A DNA stretch of 64,000 nt from Buttiauxella selenatireducens (GTDB lineage Bacteria > Pseudomonadota > Gammaproteobacteria > Enterobacterales > Enterobacteriaceae): NCBI RefSeq assembly GCF_031432975.1, contig NZ_CP133838.1, forward strand, positions 1,984,001 to 2,048,000, in the 5' to 3' direction. Positions within the stretch are counted from its first letter, which is position 1. Each line of letters opens with the position of its first letter. Below the pieces are notes generated by a model, which worked only from the letters and a program-made list of their open reading frames with translations, made no database searches and had not been told where the DNA came from. A program made the translations under genes and the position numbers. Positions 44,378 through 53,288 of the stretch are shown piece by piece.

Positions 44378-45592
44378 ATGATGAAAATTTTACTGGTGAA
44401 TAAGTTTTTCTACATCAAAGGTGGTGCAGAAACGGTTTACTTCCAGGAACGCGAAATGCTGAAACAGGCTGGCGTCGACGTTATTGATTTCTCAATGCAG
44501 CACGAAAAAAACTTCCCTTCTGACTATGCAGACTATTTTGTCAGTAATGTCGATTATCATAAAGGAAGTAACCTGCTTGGTGGGATTAAGACGGCGGTAA
44601 ACTTTATTCACAACGCTGAAGCCTGCAAAAAAATGAAGGCACTGCTTGAGAAAGAACGCCCAGATATTGTTCACTTTCATAACATCTACCATCAGCTAAC
44701 CCCATCGATAATAAAGATTGCCCGGGATTTTGGCTGTAAAACGGTGTTAACCGCTCACGATTATAAGATTGCCTGTCCTTCCTACGCGATGTTGCGTGAT
44801 GGCAAAGTCTGCGATGCCTGTATCACGGGGTCAGTTTACAATGCGTTTAAATATCGCTGCTACGAAGGGTCAGCATCCAAAAGCCTGCTGCTCTCTTTGG
44901 AAGCCACCTGGCAATTTATCGCGAAGAATTATCAGGCTCTGGATGTCATTATTTCGCCCAGTGAATTTTTGCGCGGAATCATAAGACATACGTTGCCCAA
45001 TTCACGTATTGACGTGATTGTGAATGGTATTGATGACAGCCAGCCGTTCCAGGATATTGAAGACCAGGGCTATATACTCTTTGTCGGACGTATCAGTCCT
45101 GAAAAAGGGATTCAAACATTAGCGCAAGCACATCAGCTTATGCGCAATAAAATCCCGCTGAAAATCGTGGGTAATGGTCCAATTTATAATGACCTGGTGA
45201 CGCAATTTCCACAGGCAGAATTCCTCGGTTATGTACAACAAGGCGAGGGATTAGATGCATTAATTAAGCACGCAAGAGTGATTGTTGTGCCTTCTGAATG
45301 TAATGAAAATTGCTCGATGTCAGTGTTAGAAGCCATGTCATTTGCGCGGCCCATTGTGGGGTCGCGTATTGGTGGGATCCCAGAACAAATACGTGACGGC
45401 GTTGATGGCGCTTTATTTGAGCCGGGAAATGCCCAGGAGCTGGCCAATATACTCGACGATCTGGCCGAAAATCCGGATAAAGCGCACCACATGGGATTAA
45501 ATGCTCACCAGCGACTCTGCGATAAATACGCCATGCGTAATCATATGGAAGCGTTGATCAATTTGTATCAAGAATTGTTGAGCAAACCTTAA
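44378..45592 (+). CDS. Family 4 glycosyltransferase (first)
   Basis: The 404-residue GT-B enzyme starts MMKILLVNKFFYIKGGAETV, with KGGAE as the N-terminal glycine-rich loop, DIVHFHNIYHQLTP near 100, and a C-terminal GT1 domain with ILFVGRISPEKGIQTLAQA near 228 and the EX7E region ECNENCSMSVLEAM near 305. Retaining mechanism is expected for GT4. Donor is unknown. Six bases after the previous gene. Confidence 0.9.
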   Translation: MMKILLVNKFFYIKGGAETVYFQEREMLKQAGVDVIDFSMQHEKNFPSDYADYFVSNVDYHKGSNLLGGIKTAVNFIHNAEACKKMKALLEKERPDIVHFHNIYHQLTPSIIKIARDFGCKTVLTAHDYKIACPSYAMLRDGKVCDACITGSVYNAFKYRCYEGSASKSLLLSLEATWQFIAKNYQALDVIISPSEFLRGIIRHTLPNSRIDVIVNGIDDSQPFQDIEDQGYILFVGRISPEKGIQTLAQAHQLMRNKIPLKIVGNGPIYNDLVTQFPQAEFLGYVQQGEGLDALIKHARVIVVPSECNENCSMSVLEAMSFARPIVGSRIGGIPEQIRDGVDGALFEPGNAQELANILDDLAENPDKAHHMGLNAHQRLCDKYAMRNHMEALINLYQELLSKP

Positions 45593-45593
45593 T

Positions 45594-46706
45594 ATGACCA
45601 AAAAAATTACTGTTATCGGCACGCGTGGCATACCCGATGTGTTAGGGGGAGTGGAAACCCATTGCCAAAATCTTTATCCCGCCATCAAACAACAGTTCGA
45701 TGTGGATATTTGCGTCATCGCTCGTGCGCCTTATGTTGGTTACAGTAAATCGCAGTATAAAAGTATTGAAACCGTGGCGCTGTGGGCGCCCAAAAAACGG
45801 TCGCTGGAAGCGATTGTTCATTCTGTTTTAGCGGCGTTTAAGACCTGTTTTGACCAATCCAGTATTGTTCATGTACATGCTATCGGGCCGGGTCTGGTCG
45901 TGCCACTGCTGCGCTTACTCGGCAAGAAAGTGGTGTTTACGCACCATGGCCCTGATTATGAACGCCAGAAGTGGGGCGGTATTGCAAAAAAGGCTTTACT
46001 GCTGGGCGAAAAATTCGCTGTAAATTATGCCAATGAAGTCATCGTTATTTCTGAAGTGATTAATCAGCTGATTCAGAAGAAACATGGCCGCAGGGATGCC
46101 CATCTTATCCCTAACGGTGTGAATATACCGCCAACGTTTACCCCTGAAATCATTCATAAAACACTCGACCGTTATGCCCTGAAGCCTAAGAATTATCTTG
46201 TTGCGGTGGGGCGTTTTGTGGAAGAGAAGGGGTTTCATGATTTAATTACGGCCTACCAACAATCCGGAGTATCCGAGCCGTTGGTTTTGGTCGGTGATGC
46301 GGACCATCCTTCCGACTACAGCATACGTCTGAAGGAATTAGCCATAAAAACGCCGAATGTCATTTTGACCGGTTTTTTAAAAGGTGACGCACTGAAAGTG
46401 GTATTTTCTCAGGCAAAGCTATTTATCATGCCTTCCTATCACGAGGGATTGCCAATCGCGCTGCTGGAGGCCATGTCATATTCGCTGCCCGCGGTGGTGA
46501 GTGATATTCCGGCAAATCTTGAAGTCGGGCTGCCAGCGGACGCCTATTTTAAGGTTGGTAATGTGATTGATTTAGCAGAAAAAATGAAGGAGAGACGCGT
46601 GTTAACTGGCGCGGATTACAGTAAATTTCTGCAAACCTATGACTGGAGTGAAATTGCCAGGAAAACAGTAGGTGTCTACCATTCAATAGATAAATCAATA
46701 GGTTAA
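45594..46706 (+). CDS. Family 4 glycosyltransferase (second)
   Basis: The 370-residue GT-B enzyme begins KKITVIGTRGIPDVLGGVET, the pattern of DUF1972/rhamnosyltransferase-like GT4 proteins. Later motifs are VVFTHHGPDYERQKWGG near 110, VAVGRFVEEKGFHDLI near 202 and the EX7E region SYHEGLPIALLEAMSY near 283. It starts one base after the preceding gene. Sugar donor is not predictable. Confidence 0.9.
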   Translation: MTKKITVIGTRGIPDVLGGVETHCQNLYPAIKQQFDVDICVIARAPYVGYSKSQYKSIETVALWAPKKRSLEAIVHSVLAAFKTCFDQSSIVHVHAIGPGLVVPLLRLLGKKVVFTHHGPDYERQKWGGIAKKALLLGEKFAVNYANEVIVISEVINQLIQKKHGRRDAHLIPNGVNIPPTFTPEIIHKTLDRYALKPKNYLVAVGRFVEEKGFHDLITAYQQSGVSEPLVLVGDADHPSDYSIRLKELAIKTPNVILTGFLKGDALKVVFSQAKLFIMPSYHEGLPIALLEAMSYSLPAVVSDIPANLEVGLPADAYFKVGNVIDLAEKMKERRVLTGADYSKFLQTYDWSEIARKTVGVYHSIDKSIG

Positions 46707-46708
46707 AA

Positions 46709-47116
46709 TTGACGAATTCAACCCGACGCCCCATCGTCATTGACAGATTCTACGAAGTGCTTGATGAACAAACTCAGGCACAGCTGACTCCCGAACAAAA
46801 GCAGGAGATAGAGGGCGCGCTCGTTTCTATCACTCTTTCAACACACCACCGGATCGATATTCGTAAGAGCTTTCCCTTTTTTGGGACGCGCTACTATATG
46901 GTCTTTTTACTGGGACGAGACTTACGTAAACGGCTGCGTAAAGAATCGACTCTGGTGCGAATTGTTGTGACGTTACTGATTCTTTGCGGTTCTATCTTCG
47001 CCGTATTATGCCTGCTATTGACGCTGTATATGATCAAATCCGCAGTGGGAATCGATCTGATTCGTAATTTCCATGTGGGGATTTGGGACTGGTGGCTCAG
47101 CTTGCGTAACAACTAG
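46709..47116 (+). CDS. Small membrane protein of unknown function in the exopolysaccharide operon
   Basis: The 135-residue protein is read from a TTG at 46709 (NSTRRPIVIDRFYEVLDEQT), two bases after the preceding stop. No other start lies near. It has an N-terminal hydrophilic half, a basic stretch (GRDLRKRLRKESTLVR near 70-85), and a hydrophobic segment VVTLLILCGSIFAVLCLLLT near 88-107. Similar enterobacterial proteins are sometimes labelled 3-phosphoshikimate 1-carboxyvinyltransferase, which the sequence does not support. Function is unknown. Confidence 0.7.
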   Translation: MTNSTRRPIVIDRFYEVLDEQTQAQLTPEQKQEIEGALVSITLSTHHRIDIRKSFPFFGTRYYMVFLLGRDLRKRLRKESTLVRIVVTLLILCGSIFAVLCLLLTLYMIKSAVGIDLIRNFHVGIWDWWLSLRNN

Positions 47117-47156
47117 TCTTGGGCGAGTTAACGCCCCAGCACAAATCGGAAATACT

Positions 47157-48551
47157 ATGAATATAAAAACGTTAGTTTCATTGATGTGCATGGTTTTTCC
47201 GGGGGCGGTCATGGCCGTACCGATGACAGTTGTAACGCCAAAAGCCCTTTCTGGCCCAATCACGAATCCGGGAACGGGGATCGCCAGCTTTCATCAGGGA
47301 TATGGAGACCAACTGACGCAGGCGCAATATCCCGATACCGGAATTGAATACGAGCGTTTTTACTGGTCAGAAGTTGAGCCCGTTGAGGGGCAGTACAACT
47401 TTGCTCTTGTTGATGAGGCTTTTAAGTTTGCCGCGAAGCATCAACCGGCGATGAATGTCGGATTGCGATTTATGGTGATGGATGGCCCAGAAAGCGGGAG
47501 CAAAATCCCAGACTGGCTGATTAAAAAAGGGGTGAAAGGCGTCTGGACATCGGACAATAAAACTTTCGCGCCGGACTTAGATGACCCCATTTTCCTTGAA
47601 TATAGCCAGCGTCTGCTGAACGCGTTTGGGAAGCGGTACGATGGTAATGAAAACCTCGCCTACATCGATATTGGCATGGTGGGTTCCTGGGGCGAATGGC
47701 ATAACAGCAATTTCCCTTCAATGACTCCGCTTGAAAAACGCTACACGCCTGCTCAACTAGAAAAGTACGTCACCATGCACTTTACTGCGTTTCCTAAAAC
47801 GCCAAAAATCATGCTGATTGCCGGTGGCGATAATCTCGTGAGCGCCATGAGACGCGGTGCTGGCTGGCGTGGAGACTGCCTTGGCGACTGGCGAAACTTT
47901 TCGACAACCTGGAATCTGATGGAAGATGACTATCCGCAGCGCATAGAGGCGGCACAGGCGGCCTGGTCAGGTTTTAAAGATGCGTGGAAACGCGCGCCGA
48001 TTAGTTTTGAGATCTGCGGCCATATGGCCGAGTGGAAAACCATCCAGCATTATTCCCTCGAAGAGGTACAAAGGACCTTTGACTGGGCCGAAGCGCAGCA
48101 TGCCAGCACGATTAATTTAAAGTCCACCGAGGTGCCGGCGATGTATCGCGGCATAGTCGATAAGGCGCTGACAAAACTGGGCTATCGTTTTCGTTTAGCC
48201 TCGTTAAGCCATGATTCTGTCGTCTCAAAAGGCGGGACTCTGACGCTAAATGGCCAGTGGAAAAATGAGGGTGTCGCGCCGATTTACCTGAAATACGATC
48301 TGTCGTATCGCCTGGTAAATGATGCGAACAAGGTTATCGCCCAAGGGAGAACCTCTGATGATATTCGCAGCTGGCTACCCGGCGAGCGCACGGCGAGCTA
48401 TCGTCTGGCACTGCCTGCGACATTAGCGAATGGGCAATATTTTGTTGAAGTGGCGATGCTGGACAAGCAAGGAAAAGCGAGAATTAATCTGGCTAATGAA
48501 GGCAAACAGAGTGATGGTTGGTATCGAGTGTCGAAGGTTCGCGCTCAGTAA
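47157..48551 (+). CDS. Secreted DUF4832-type glycosidase-like protein
   Basis: From the ATG at 47157 the protein has 464 residues with a signal peptide (MNIKTLVSLMCMVFPGAVMA). The main domain resembles a TIM-barrel glycoside hydrolase (YERFYWSEVEPVEGQYNFAL near 62, YIDIGMVGSWGEWHNS near 180, FEICGHMAEW near 285), with candidate acid Glu in WGEWH. A C-terminal beta-sandwich (TLTLNGQWKNEGVAPIYLKY to GKARINLANEG) fits DUF4832. It may trim or process the exported polysaccharide in the periplasm. It is the last gene of the forward operon. Confidence 0.78.
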   Translation: MNIKTLVSLMCMVFPGAVMAVPMTVVTPKALSGPITNPGTGIASFHQGYGDQLTQAQYPDTGIEYERFYWSEVEPVEGQYNFALVDEAFKFAAKHQPAMNVGLRFMVMDGPESGSKIPDWLIKKGVKGVWTSDNKTFAPDLDDPIFLEYSQRLLNAFGKRYDGNENLAYIDIGMVGSWGEWHNSNFPSMTPLEKRYTPAQLEKYVTMHFTAFPKTPKIMLIAGGDNLVSAMRRGAGWRGDCLGDWRNFSTTWNLMEDDYPQRIEAAQAAWSGFKDAWKRAPISFEICGHMAEWKTIQHYSLEEVQRTFDWAEAQHASTINLKSTEVPAMYRGIVDKALTKLGYRFRLASLSHDSVVSKGGTLTLNGQWKNEGVAPIYLKYDLSYRLVNDANKVIAQGRTSDDIRSWLPGERTASYRLALPATLANGQYFVEVAMLDKQGKARINLANEGKQSDGWYRVSKVRAQ

Positions 48552-48678
48552 TATCCCCGTCGCCCTTCAAGTTGCAGGGGTGTTGGCTGCTCTCGTTCAC
48601 CCGAATCACTTACCTGTGTAAGCTCATCGGGATTCGCTCAATTGCCGCCTACCTGCAATTTGAAGTAGCTTGGGTATA
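48551..48678 (-). repeat. ERIC element (copy 1)
   Basis: This 128-bp element has TATCCCC and GGGTATA ends and the ERIC core (CACTTAC, GTAAGCTC around a central dyad, with GTTGGCTGCTCTCGTTCACC left of it). It starts at the last base of the DUF4832 gene and lies in the opposite orientation to copy 2 at 49765. Confidence 0.88.
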
Positions 48679-48689
48679 TAAAATTAGAA

Positions 48690-49706
48690 TTAAGAACTGA
48701 AACCGTTCGGGTTATTTTTCTGCCAGTTCCAGGTGTCGCGCATCATTTCGTCAAGAGAGCGGGTCGCTTGCCATCCCAGTTTTTGTTTCGCTAAGGATGA
48801 ATCTGACCAGCATTCCGCGACATCACCCGGTCTTCTGTCGACAATTTTGTAATTAATTTGGGTTTGTGCGGCTTTTTCAAAAGCCTTAATCAGGTCAATA
48901 ACGGAATAACCGACACCGGTCCCCAGGTTGATAGCTTTGAAGGCCGAGCCCTCAGCTTTATGATCCAATGCCGCCAGATGCCCGCTTGCCAGATCCAGCA
49001 CATGAATATAGTCACGCACTCCGGTTCCATCGGGTGTTGGATAATCGTTGCCATAAACCGACAGGCATTCGAGTTTGCCAATTGCCACCTGAGAAATATA
49101 AGGGACCAGGTTATTAGGAATACCGTTAGGGTCTTCACCAATACGGCCTGATGGATGCGCGCCCACCGGGTTGAAATAGCGTAAGCAGGTAATGCGGAAT
49201 TCAGGTTGTGCATGCGAAAAATCACGCAAAATTTGCTCAACCATTAATTTCGACGTCCCGTATGGGTTAGTGGTTCCCCCTGTCTGGCACTCTTCGCTTA
49301 GCGGGACTTTTTCTGGATTGCCGTATACCGTTGCAGATGAGCTGAAGATCAAGCTATCTACGCCTGCAAGCAACATTTCATTGAGCAAAACCAGCGTCCC
49401 AACGACATTGTTTTCATAATATTCCAGAGGCTTTCTAACCGACTCGCCGACAGATTTTAAGCCAGCGAAGTGGATAACATCGGATATCTCGTGATTTGAG
49501 AAGATCTCTTTTAGCGCATGTTTGTCTAAAATATCGGCAACATATAATGTCGGCACTTTTCCGGTTAATTCTGCAACCCTGTCCAAAGAGGCTTTAGACG
49601 AGTTAGAAAGGTTGTCGATGACGACGACATCATCACCTCTCTCCAGTAATGCCAGAACGGTATGTGAGCCAATATAGCCAGCACCACCAGTTACAAGAAT
49701 TGCCAT
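48690..49706 (-). CDS. galE: UDP-glucose 4-epimerase GalE
   Basis: GalE interconverts UDP-glucose and UDP-galactose, here likely to supply UDP-Gal for the exopolysaccharide. The 338 residues form an extended SDR: NAD motif [10 protein letters not shown] at 6-15, [14 protein letters not shown] near 77, SSSATVYG near 120, catalytic YGTSK (YxxxK near 149), and the C-terminal substrate-binding part [18 protein letters not shown]. Length equals E. coli GalE. It is transcribed against the operon and is flanked by two inverted ERIC copies. Whether the standard gal operon copy exists elsewhere is not visible. Confidence 0.95.
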   Translation of the reverse strand: MAILVTGGAGYIGSHTVLALLERGDDVVVIDNLSNSSKASLDRVAELTGKVPTLYVADILDKHALKEIFSNHEISDVIHFAGLKSVGESVRKPLEYYENNVVGTLVLLNEMLLAGVDSLIFSSSATVYGNPEKVPLSEECQTGGTTNPYGTSKLMVEQILRDFSHAQPEFRITCLRYFNPVGAHPSGRIGEDPNGIPNNLVPYISQVAIGKLECLSVYGNDYPTPDGTGVRDYIHVLDLASGHLAALDHKAEGSAFKAINLGTGVGYSVIDLIKAFEKAAQTQINYKIVDRRPGDVAECWSDSSLAKQKLGWQATRSLDEMMRDTWNWQKNNPNGFSS

Positions 49707-49764
49707 AGTATCTCCAGAATAATATTGAAAAATGAGTGTATCGAGTCTGTGTCGATCTCATTCT

Positions 49765-49891
49765 TATACCCAAAATAATTCGAGTTGCTTGAAGGCGGCA
49801 AGGCCGTAAGTCCCCAGGAGCTTACTTGAGTAAGTGACTGGGGGGCGCGGGTGCAGCCAACGCATAAGCAGCTTGAAGTATGACGGGTATA
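49765..49891 (+). repeat. ERIC element (copy 2)
   Basis: This full-length 127-bp element runs from TATACCC to GGGTATA, with the classical core CCCCAGGAGCTTACTTGAGT followed by AAGTGACTGGGG. The region 49707-49941 holds nothing else. Confidence 0.95.
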
Positions 49892-49941
49892 GTCAAGTTG
49901 ACCAATAGTATCAGCAAACACCCGGCCATTCATCTGCTGTT

Positions 49942-50865
49942 TCAGGCAAAATACTGTTTCCGGTATTTGACAAAACATTTAAAGATTATCTTTTTAAATG
50001 GCGAGAAGAAGCTGAATATCCAATTTTTGGTGTCGTAGACAATATAACTTTTAGAAAAATTAAAAGTATGAATACCGGCGCTTTTATTAATTTCTGGAAC
50101 AATATTAGCCACCAGTCGCTCTTCGAATTCTGATGAGTTTAAGTTGATTAACTCTTTGATATAAATGGATTTACCATACAGCCCCGGTAAGCATTCCTGA
50201 GTGAGAATATAATTTCTGTTATTGGTGGAATAAGGCATTCCGGCACCGCGATGGTGGTAATTACACAAGGTTAACGAAGGCTCTATTTTTTCCCAGTTAC
50301 CGAACAAGTCACTTGCAGTGTGAATAACCATTTCATTATCCAGCGTAGTGGATAAGAGATAGCTGACGCCATCCAAAGTAAAGTAGACATTATCGGTATA
50401 TTCGACATTGGAAAGTAACACTTTTACTTTTTCCCAACGTGCCGGGAACTCAGTGGATTGAAAGAGAATGACTTCCTTTCTTTCTGATGATTCCGGAATC
50501 ATAAACAGTTTATCATCATGGAAAAAAACAAAAGGAAACGACAGGTGGCATCGCAAATCGTCAAAGCCTTGCAGTTTGATATCTTCAATCTCTTCCATAT
50601 TACTATTCAGAACACGGCACTTCAGTACTCCCTTTGAGTTAAGGAAGCTAAATGCTTCATAGAAGATAAAAAGCTTATCTTCTTTTTCGATAATAAAAGG
50701 GTCTGCCTGAAATGTGTATTTTTTATTAAGCAGCTGTGCTTTTGAATGACTGAGAATATCCAGTGTATTATCAGGAAATGAATGCATGCTATTTTTAATG
50801 ACCATGATGTCCCAGGACTCATGGAAAAATAACTTTTTAATTAATTTATTGTTTTTGTTTAACAT
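49942..50865 (-). CDS. GINT1-like beta-propeller protein (possible carbohydrate enzyme)
   Basis: The 307-residue protein has no signal peptide. It shows five-bladed propeller-like repeats seen in the N-terminal domain of glucosamine inositolphosphorylceramide transferase 1 homologues: FQADPFIIEKEDKLFIFYEA near 50, DDLRCHLSFPFVFFHDDKLF near 100, MIPESSERKEVILF near 122 and DGVSYLLSTT near 163. Bacterial members occur in polysaccharide loci; the activity is unknown. Its DNA is A+T-rich compared with galE, which suggests separate acquisition. It likely belongs to the exopolysaccharide locus. Confidence 0.65.
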   Translation of the reverse strand: MLNKNNKLIKKLFFHESWDIMVIKNSMHSFPDNTLDILSHSKAQLLNKKYTFQADPFIIEKEDKLFIFYEAFSFLNSKGVLKCRVLNSNMEEIEDIKLQGFDDLRCHLSFPFVFFHDDKLFMIPESSERKEVILFQSTEFPARWEKVKVLLSNVEYTDNVYFTLDGVSYLLSTTLDNEMVIHTASDLFGNWEKIEPSLTLCNYHHRGAGMPYSTNNRNYILTQECLPGLYGKSIYIKELINLNSSEFEERLVANIVPEINKSAGIHTFNFSKSYIVYDTKNWIFSFFSPFKKIIFKCFVKYRKQYFA

Positions 50866-51099
50866 TTTTTCATCTTATTCATGTTAGTCATCACCAGATA
50901 CAGGAAGAAAATGTTGCTTATTATTGTATGAGCAGAAGCCATGCTCGATGTTCAGAATACTGCTGTTGTGGAGTATAGACGTTCAGGCAACATTCGCCTT
51001 TCTGAAGAGAAAAATCTGGGGGATTTTGCAGGGTAGGGCAAGGAACACTTTTGAAAATGAGAACCGGTAAGCATAAGCATGCTTACCGGTTAGAATTTA

Positions 51100-51597
51100 T
51101 TAAGCTTGTGTATCCAGGGTAGAAAGTTCTTTATCTACGAAATACAAGCCTTCACCGCTTTTACCCACCAGACTTAATTTATCCAGTACAGATTTAAACA
51201 GTTTTTCTTCTTCATGCTGCTCAGAAACATACCATTGCAGGAAGTTAAAGGTCGGATAATCCTGAGAGGTCATCGCCGCATGAGCCAGTTCATTAATCTT
51301 GCGAGTAATTAACTGTTCGTGCTCGTAGGTTGCGCTAAACAAGCTATCCAGAGAAGTATAATCATGGTCTGGTGCTGGAATAGCATTGATACGAGGTAAG
51401 CTTCCGGTATCCGTTAAATAAGCAAACAGGCGCTGCATGTGCTCCATCTCTTCCTGAGCATGGCGACGCAGGAAAGCGGCAGCCCCTTCAAAGCTATGGT
51501 AGCTGCACCAGGCACTCATTTGTTGATAAAGCAGGGAAGAGTAAAGCTCAAGATTCATTTGTTCGTTAAGTTTTTCGATCATTTCAGCTTTAAGCAT
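51100..51597 (-). CDS. ftnA: Ferritin FtnA
   Basis: This is the cytoplasmic iron-storage ferritin. From the ATG at 51597, with GGAG upstream, it has 165 residues, the E. coli length, and nearly the same sequence ([56 protein letters not shown]). Ferroxidase ligands E17, E50, H53, E94-type positions are present. A start at 51609 would add four residues. It marks the return to enteric backbone: in E. coli yecR and ftnA follow yecA and tyrP. The gap 50866-51099 holds no gene. Confidence 0.96.
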   Translation of the reverse strand: MLKAEMIEKLNEQMNLELYSSLLYQQMSAWCSYHSFEGAAAFLRRHAQEEMEHMQRLFAYLTDTGSLPRINAIPAPDHDYTSLDSLFSATYEHEQLITRKINELAHAAMTSQDYPTFNFLQWYVSEQHEEEKLFKSVLDKLSLVGKSGEGLYFVDKELSTLDTQA

Positions 51598-51686
51598 GAG
51601 GCGCTCCATGAGAATTAGGACTTTAACAATGGCGCTACTTTAATTTTATTATTTCTATAATGCAAAGGAATTGTTAATTATATTAT

Positions 51687-51705
51687 TGTAATGAGAATGG
51701 TTGCT
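51687..51705. promoter_or_regulatory. Possible Fur box upstream of ftnA
   Basis: TGTAATGAGAATGGTTGCT keeps the TAATGA-AAT half of the Fur consensus (about 11 of 19). E. coli ftnA is activated by Fur through upstream sites that displace H-NS, and the surrounding A+T-rich sequence fits. Confidence 0.4.
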
Positions 51706-51815
51706 AATATTATTCTTTTTTAAAACGATTATTACAGGCCAATAGGAATGATTATTATTTAATTAATAGGGTGAAGCATAATATATTGTCCACCCCATGA
51801 GTAAATTCTCTCCCT

Positions 51816-52160
51816 TCACTGGACGGCTATTTCGTCCCTAAGGTATTTCTCCATTCCGATGCCCCGGCACTGATACTCAAGCGTAACGGTTTGGTTCAGG
51901 CACAACGCGCCGCTGGTCAGGGAGCAGGTTCTGATTGGCTCCCCATAGGGGAATGCAGCGGTATAACCCCATTGTTGGCACTGGTGGCTGGCTGCTGACT
52001 GTGCAACGTAGGTATCAATTTTCGCTCTTTGTAACGGGGCAATATCAAAACCCAGACGCACAACCCCTGCAACTTCGCTTCCTTTGACGGGCTGTGGGGT
52101 TTTATTCATGGTGCAACCGCTTAATAACGCAGCCACTAAAAGCAAATAAACAGATTTCAT
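51816..52160 (-). CDS. yecR: YecR-family lipoprotein
   Basis: The 114-residue predicted lipoprotein has lipobox LLSGC (Cys16). The body matches E. coli YecR in pattern: GVVRLGFDIAPLQRAKIDTY, HQCQQWGYTAAFPYGEPIRT, SGALCLNQTVTLEYQCRG. In E. coli YecR is linked to flagellar regulation but has no known activity. It sits upstream of ftnA as in E. coli. Confidence 0.9.
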   Translation of the reverse strand: MKSVYLLLVAALLSGCTMNKTPQPVKGSEVAGVVRLGFDIAPLQRAKIDTYVAQSAASHQCQQWGYTAAFPYGEPIRTCSLTSGALCLNQTVTLEYQCRGIGMEKYLRDEIAVQ

Positions 52161-52585
52161 ATGCTGAGGCTCAAATGATATTTCTTATGATTTTAGCATG
52201 CAGCAAAACAGAATATTACCAACAGCACAAAGCTGCATAATTTCCTTTACGTTAATGAACAGAGCGCCTTCTAAGCTAAATTTAAGATAATAATCGGGTG
52301 ATAATTTACTGCCGAAATCATATGCGTGCCGATTCCATTGTGATTGGAAGTTTTGAACAGGACAAGCGGGCGCATCAGCTTAAGGATAGTGTGGCGCTGT
52401 TTCGTATCGCCAAATCGGAATCAACAGACGGCTCTTCATCGGGTAAAACGCAGAAGTGTGAGCCCATCTTTATTTTTTAAAACTAAATTTCATTAAATTT
52501 GAAAGTATGTTTGCTAGATAGTATCGTTACTGCAGACCTAAGCTTTTCACCGCGGGAAATCCCGTGACCCAATCAGGAGACGGAA
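52161..52585. other. Intergenic region between yecR and the sugar isomerase gene
   Basis: These 425 bp have no gene I can support. A 60-codon frame at 52298-52480 has no ribosome site and no recognisable sequence. Divergent promoters for the flanking genes should lie here. Confidence 0.5.
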
Positions 52586-53224
52586 ATGAAAATAGCACTG
52601 ATGATGGAAAACAGTCAGGCTGGCAAAAACGCAATCATTCTTAATGAGTTGCAAGCGGTTGCTGCTGAGAAAGAGTACCCGGTTTACAACGTCGGTATGA
52701 GCGATGAGCAGGATCACCACCTGACCTACATCCACCTCGGTATTATGGCGAGCATTCTGTTGAATTCTAAAGCCGTTGATTTCGTTGTGACCGGTTGTGG
52801 CACAGGCCAGGGCGCAATGATGTCCCTGAACATCCACCCGGGTGTGGTTTGCGGATACTGCCTGGATCCAGCTGATGCTTTCCTGTTCTCCCAAATCAAC
52901 AACGGAAACGCGCTGTCACTGGCATTCGCTAAAGGCTTCGGCTGGGGTGCAGAGCTGAACGTACGTTACATGTTTGAAAAAGCATTCACTGGCCGTAAAG
53001 GCGAAGGCTACCCAATCGAGCGTAAAGAGCCACAGGTTCGTAACGCAGGTATCCTGAATCAGGTTAAAGCTGCTGTAGTAAAAGAAAACTATCTGGACAC
53101 CCTGCGTTCTATCGATCCTGAGCTGGTGAAAACGGCTGTGACGGGTGAGCGTTTCCAGAAGTGCTTCTTCGAAAACTGCCAGAACAAAGAAATTGAAGCG
53201 TTCGTTCGCGAAATTCTTGCCTGA
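52586..53224 (+). CDS. RpiB/LacA/LacB-family sugar-phosphate isomerase
   Basis: The 212-residue cytoplasmic protein shows the family core: MKIALMMENSQAGKNAIILN, then DFVVTGCGTGQGAMMSLN with the catalytic-type cysteine near residue 72, and GNALSLAFAKGFGWGAELN. The C-terminus is longer than in RpiB (about 150 residues), a feature of a separate subgroup. Substrate is not predictable; pentose, hexose or tetrulose phosphates are possible. AGGAGACGG precedes the start, and a terminator follows at 53247. Confidence 0.82.
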   Translation: MKIALMMENSQAGKNAIILNELQAVAAEKEYPVYNVGMSDEQDHHLTYIHLGIMASILLNSKAVDFVVTGCGTGQGAMMSLNIHPGVVCGYCLDPADAFLFSQINNGNALSLAFAKGFGWGAELNVRYMFEKAFTGRKGEGYPIERKEPQVRNAGILNQVKAAVVKENYLDTLRSIDPELVKTAVTGERFQKCFFENCQNKEIEAFVREILA

Positions 53225-53246
53225 TAGTATTTAATCGCAAATAAAG

Positions 53247-53275
53247 ATGGTCAGCCTTTGCTGGCCATTTTTTTT
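53247..53275 (+). terminator. Rho-independent terminator after the isomerase gene
   Basis: ATGGTCAGC-CTTT-GCTGGCCAT followed by eight T. Confidence 0.88.
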
Positions 53276-53288
53276 GCGTCAACACCAC

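Noticed and set aside
46709..47116. Annotation as 3-phosphoshikimate 1-carboxyvinyltransferase
   Set aside because: The protein has 135 residues with a membrane segment and none of the EPSP synthase motifs.
52298..52480. 60-codon open frame upstream of the isomerase gene
   Set aside because: No ribosome site, no recognisable sequence; kept as intergenic.
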